A DNA stretch of 7,241 nucleotides from Planctomycetaceae bacterium (GTDB lineage Bacteria; Planctomycetota; Planctomycetia; Planctomycetales; Planctomycetaceae): the NCBI GenBank assembly GCA_947463775.1, contig CANHVD010000284.1, positions 1-7,241 of the forward strand, written 5' to 3'. A program made the translations under genes and the position numbers. Within the stretch, counting starts at the first letter, position 1, and each line of letters begins with the position of its first letter. The notes beneath the pieces are model-generated. The model searched no databases. It had not been told where the DNA came from and was given only the letters and a program-made list of their open reading frames with translations. Positions 5,258-7,241 of this stretch are shown piece by piece.

Positions 5258-6778
5258 ATGACGTTAGTTTATTTGCTGGCGGCTTTCTTTCTGGTGTTGT
5301 TAAACGGATTCTTCGTGCTCGCGGAATTCGCTGCGGTGAAAATGCGACCATCGCGCGTCCGTGAATTGCAGAATGATGGAGTCAGCGGCGCGGCAGCCGC
5401 AAGGCACGTCCAGGATCATCTCGATGAGTACCTTTCCGTTTGCCAGGTGGGCATTACGTTTACCTCAATCGGCCTGGGTTTTGTTGCAGAGCCCGCTGTC
5501 GTTCGACTGATTGAGCCTGTCATTATCTTCACCGGCCTTTTCTCCGAAAATGCCCGGCTGACGTTTCTGACATCACATGCGATTGCATTTGCCCTCAGTT
5601 ATCTCCTCGTCAGCTACGCTCATATTCTGCTGGGAGAGCTTATCCCTAAATCAATGGCGATTCGACGGACAGACAAATCGGCTCTGGTAACGTCTCCGCC
5701 ATTGCGGGTCTTTCGGACGATGTTTATGGTTCCGCTGTGGGTTCTGAATGGATCTGCCAATTTTTTGCTGGGACTGATGGGGCTCGGGAAATCCAAAGCT
5801 CATGACAGCCACAGCGAAGATGAATTACGAATTCTGCTGAACCAGTCGCAATCATCAGGGCTGATGTCGTTTCGCCGACTATTGTTCCTTGAGAACGTAT
5901 TTGACCTCGGCGAACTGCTTGTTCGTGACGCAATGCGTCCTCGATCACAGGTCCGCTGCATGAGTACCGCCAGCTCGTGGGAAGAGAACCTGCAGATTGC
6001 TCGTCGATATCGCTTCAGTAGATATCCACTTTTTGATGGTGATCAGGCAATTCCCGGTGGCATCATCCATCTGAAGGATCTGTTTCTAACAGGCGGACCA
6101 GATTCCGATCTGAAGGCCATTCTCCGGCCGGTGATCACTGTTGATGAGACATCGCTGCTGGAAGCGGTATTGGCCGAGATGCAGCGTCGTCGTATTCACG
6201 TTGCTTTGGTGAAAGACACTCGCGGCACCTGGACTGGATTTCTGACATTGGAAGATGTTATTGAAGAAATCGTCGGGACGATTCGAGATGAATTTGAAGA
6301 TGAGGAACCAGTCCATCTCGCAGACGCGCTCCTCGAGGATCGCGTGCATCTGAACATCGAGGCTGAGAGTACAATTGAAGCCGTTCGCAAGGCTTTGTCT
6401 CAGATGAAGCCCGAGTCCCTGCCGATTCCGCGAGACGAGGTCATCAGGGCGGTTGAGGAGCGTGAGCGGCTGATCGAAACCTATCTGGGCCGTCATCTGG
6501 GGATGCCTCATGCTCGTCTGCATGGCCTGCAGAAAGCCATCGTGCTGGTAATTCGTTCTGAAGGCGGAATACCATACCGTGGCACCACGGAACGAGCACA
6601 CCTGCTGTTTGTGCTGCTGACTCCAACGGGCCAGCCTCGTGTGCATCAAAGACTGCAGGCGGTCATCGCTACGCTGCTGGATGAGAGCGAATTTATTCCG
6701 GAACGTCTTCGTACGGCCAGTTCTGCGTCTGAAGTGCTTGAAATCCTGAGAACCGGTGAACAGGCCACTCTGGACTGA
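5258..6778 (+). CDS. CNNM/CorC-type (DUF21-CBS) membrane transporter fused to a PTS EIIA-Ntr-like domain
   Basis: This is a 506-residue inner-membrane protein. Residues 1-185 are a DUF21/CNNM domain with hydrophobic segments at about 2-22, 64-90, 104-125 and 148-176. Family motifs are NGFFVLAEFA (16-25), QVGITFTSIGLGFVAEP (63-79) and GELIPKSMA (126-134). Two CBS motifs follow at about 222-280 and 287-345, the second ending LTLEDVIEEIVGTIRDEFED, the usual cytoplasmic nucleotide-sensing pair. Family members are linked to Mg2+ or Co2+ efflux and resistance. The C-terminus is not the usual CorC_HlyC domain. Residues 352-498 match a PTS EIIA type 2 (PtsN) domain: ERERLIETYLG, then GMPHARL with H418 as the expected phosphoryl acceptor, HLLFVLLTP, and VHQRL with H463 matching the second conserved histidine. 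The spacing (45 residues) is close to that in E. coli PtsN. The ATG gives a typical family N-terminus, but the ribosome site is weak. No other PTS gene is in the window. Substrate and phosphorylation are inferred. Confidence 0.92.
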   Translation: MTLVYLLAAFFLVLLNGFFVLAEFAAVKMRPSRVRELQNDGVSGAAAARHVQDHLDEYLSVCQVGITFTSIGLGFVAEPAVVRLIEPVIIFTGLFSENARLTFLTSHAIAFALSYLLVSYAHILLGELIPKSMAIRRTDKSALVTSPPLRVFRTMFMVPLWVLNGSANFLLGLMGLGKSKAHDSHSEDELRILLNQSQSSGLMSFRRLLFLENVFDLGELLVRDAMRPRSQVRCMSTASSWEENLQIARRYRFSRYPLFDGDQAIPGGIIHLKDLFLTGGPDSDLKAILRPVITVDETSLLEAVLAEMQRRRIHVALVKDTRGTWTGFLTLEDVIEEIVGTIRDEFEDEEPVHLADALLEDRVHLNIEAESTIEAVRKALSQMKPESLPIPRDEVIRAVEERERLIETYLGRHLGMPHARLHGLQKAIVLVIRSEGGIPYRGTTERAHLLFVLLTPTGQPRVHQRLQAVIATLLDESEFIPERLRTASSASEVLEILRTGEQATLD

Positions 6779-6812
6779 TTGGACGGTAACAACCGAACTC
6801 GGCTTTTGCGAT

Positions 6813-6835
6813 GCTGAACTTCGCGGCCGTTCAGC
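6813..6835. terminator. Possible bidirectional terminator hairpin between convergent genes
   Basis: GCTGAAC (6813-6819) and GTTCAGC (6829-6835) form a perfect 7-base-pair stem with a 9-base loop. It lies 35 bases after the CNNM-EIIA stop, in the 178-base spacer before the convergent SpoVG-like gene. No strong T-run follows on either strand, so intrinsic termination is uncertain. Confidence 0.35.
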
Positions 6836-6956
6836 TTGCCGTGCTGGCATCAGCCCGCATTCTCTTGTCAATCTATGCACCGATTCAGGCTGCAGTTGAC
6901 ACTGCGGACGACATCATCAGACCACTTTGTGAGGACGTCGGCCGAAGAGTGACCTC

Positions 6957-7241
6957 TCAACGTGCCGCATGGGAGCTTTCTGCCATCCGGCTCACATGGT
7001 CATCGAATTCATCGTAACGACATACGTATCCGGGCTGTTGAGCGCGTATCCGTTCCTCTTCAAATGCCGCCAATATGGCCTGCTCGATCCGTTCTCGGCA
7101 GTGAGGATTGATCGGATGAGCAATGTCGGCAAACATTCGGCTGCGGCCGTTCGAGTGGTCCATTGGCGGAGAAGGTGGCAGAGCAGCTCCGCAATGGGAA
7201 CAATAGCGGGCCTTGACGTCGTTCTTGGCGGAGCACCGCAC
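6957..7241 (-). CDS. spoVG: SpoVG-like protein with a zinc ribbon, 5' end cut by window edge
   Basis: The minus-strand frame enters at the right edge and gives 94 residues before TGA at 6957-6959. Residues 36-63 (numbered from the edge) carry FADIAHPINPHCRERIEQAI and a following acidic helix. This matches the SpoVG signature near the C-terminus (D-I-x-H-P-I-N, then R, I and A at family spacing). SpoVG proteins bind nucleic acid and affect septation and gene expression in Firmicutes; the role here is unknown. Before the signature lies part of a zinc ribbon: C3, then C14-S-H-C17. The partner of C3 should be just beyond the edge. Classical SpoVG has no cysteine pair here, so the ribbon appears inserted between the core and the HPIN segment. 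The tail after residue 66 (PGYVCRYDEFDD) is an extra acidic extension. The GTG at 7241 is probably internal, since it would split the ribbon and leave out the SpoVG core. Confidence 0.82.
   Translation of the reverse strand: MRCSAKNDVKARYCSHCGAALPPSPPMDHSNGRSRMFADIAHPINPHCRERIEQAILAAFEEERIRAQQPGYVCRYDEFDDHVSRMAESSHAAR

Noticed and set aside
6086..6880. 264-codon minus-strand open frame
   Set aside because: It is antisense to the CBS and EIIA domains of the CNNM fusion. Its composition is rich in Gln, Arg, Ser and Phe and it shows no recognisable motif.
6811..7017. 68-codon plus-strand frame after the CNNM-EIIA gene
   Set aside because: It starts in the candidate terminator hairpin and runs into the antisense of the SpoVG-like gene. 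The hydrophobic start alone is not enough support.

Overview
The window looks like a chromosomal segment of a planctomycete-type bacterium. Three things point there: a fused uroporphyrinogen-III methyltransferase/synthase carrying the CERTARTR segment I associate with planctomycete versions, a SpoVG-like protein with a zinc ribbon, and a membrane-fusion protein of a style common in that phylum. The phylum assignment is inferred from family memory, not from a search. Base composition is moderate and I saw no abrupt change, tRNA, rRNA, CRISPR array or intact insertion sequence.

Layout from left to right. Positions 1-1350 (minus) hold a siroheme/tetrapyrrole enzyme, the SUMT-HemD fusion, cut by the left edge. 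A 288-base divergent spacer follows. Positions 1639-2271 (plus) encode a single-domain von Willebrand factor A protein with an intact metal-binding site. It converges on a 516-residue HlyD/MacA-type periplasmic adaptor at 2329-3879 (minus). Then come 1378 bases (3880-5257) without a convincing gene but with several inverted repeats and one possible small or decayed reading frame. Positions 5258-6778 (plus) encode a CNNM/CorC-type membrane protein (DUF21 plus CBS pair) whose C-terminus is a PTS EIIA-Ntr-like domain. The right edge cuts a SpoVG-like gene at 6957-7241 (minus), which converges on it.

The genes do not form one operon. Each is transcribed alone or against its neighbour, so I infer no shared pathway. 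The most interesting item is the CNNM-EIIA fusion. Both histidines expected in an EIIA of this class are present, and the domain sits where the CorC_HlyC domain normally lies. That suggests phosphotransfer control built into a putative divalent-cation transporter. The roughly 280 bases before this gene hold five inverted repeats, which could be a structured leader or regulatory region.
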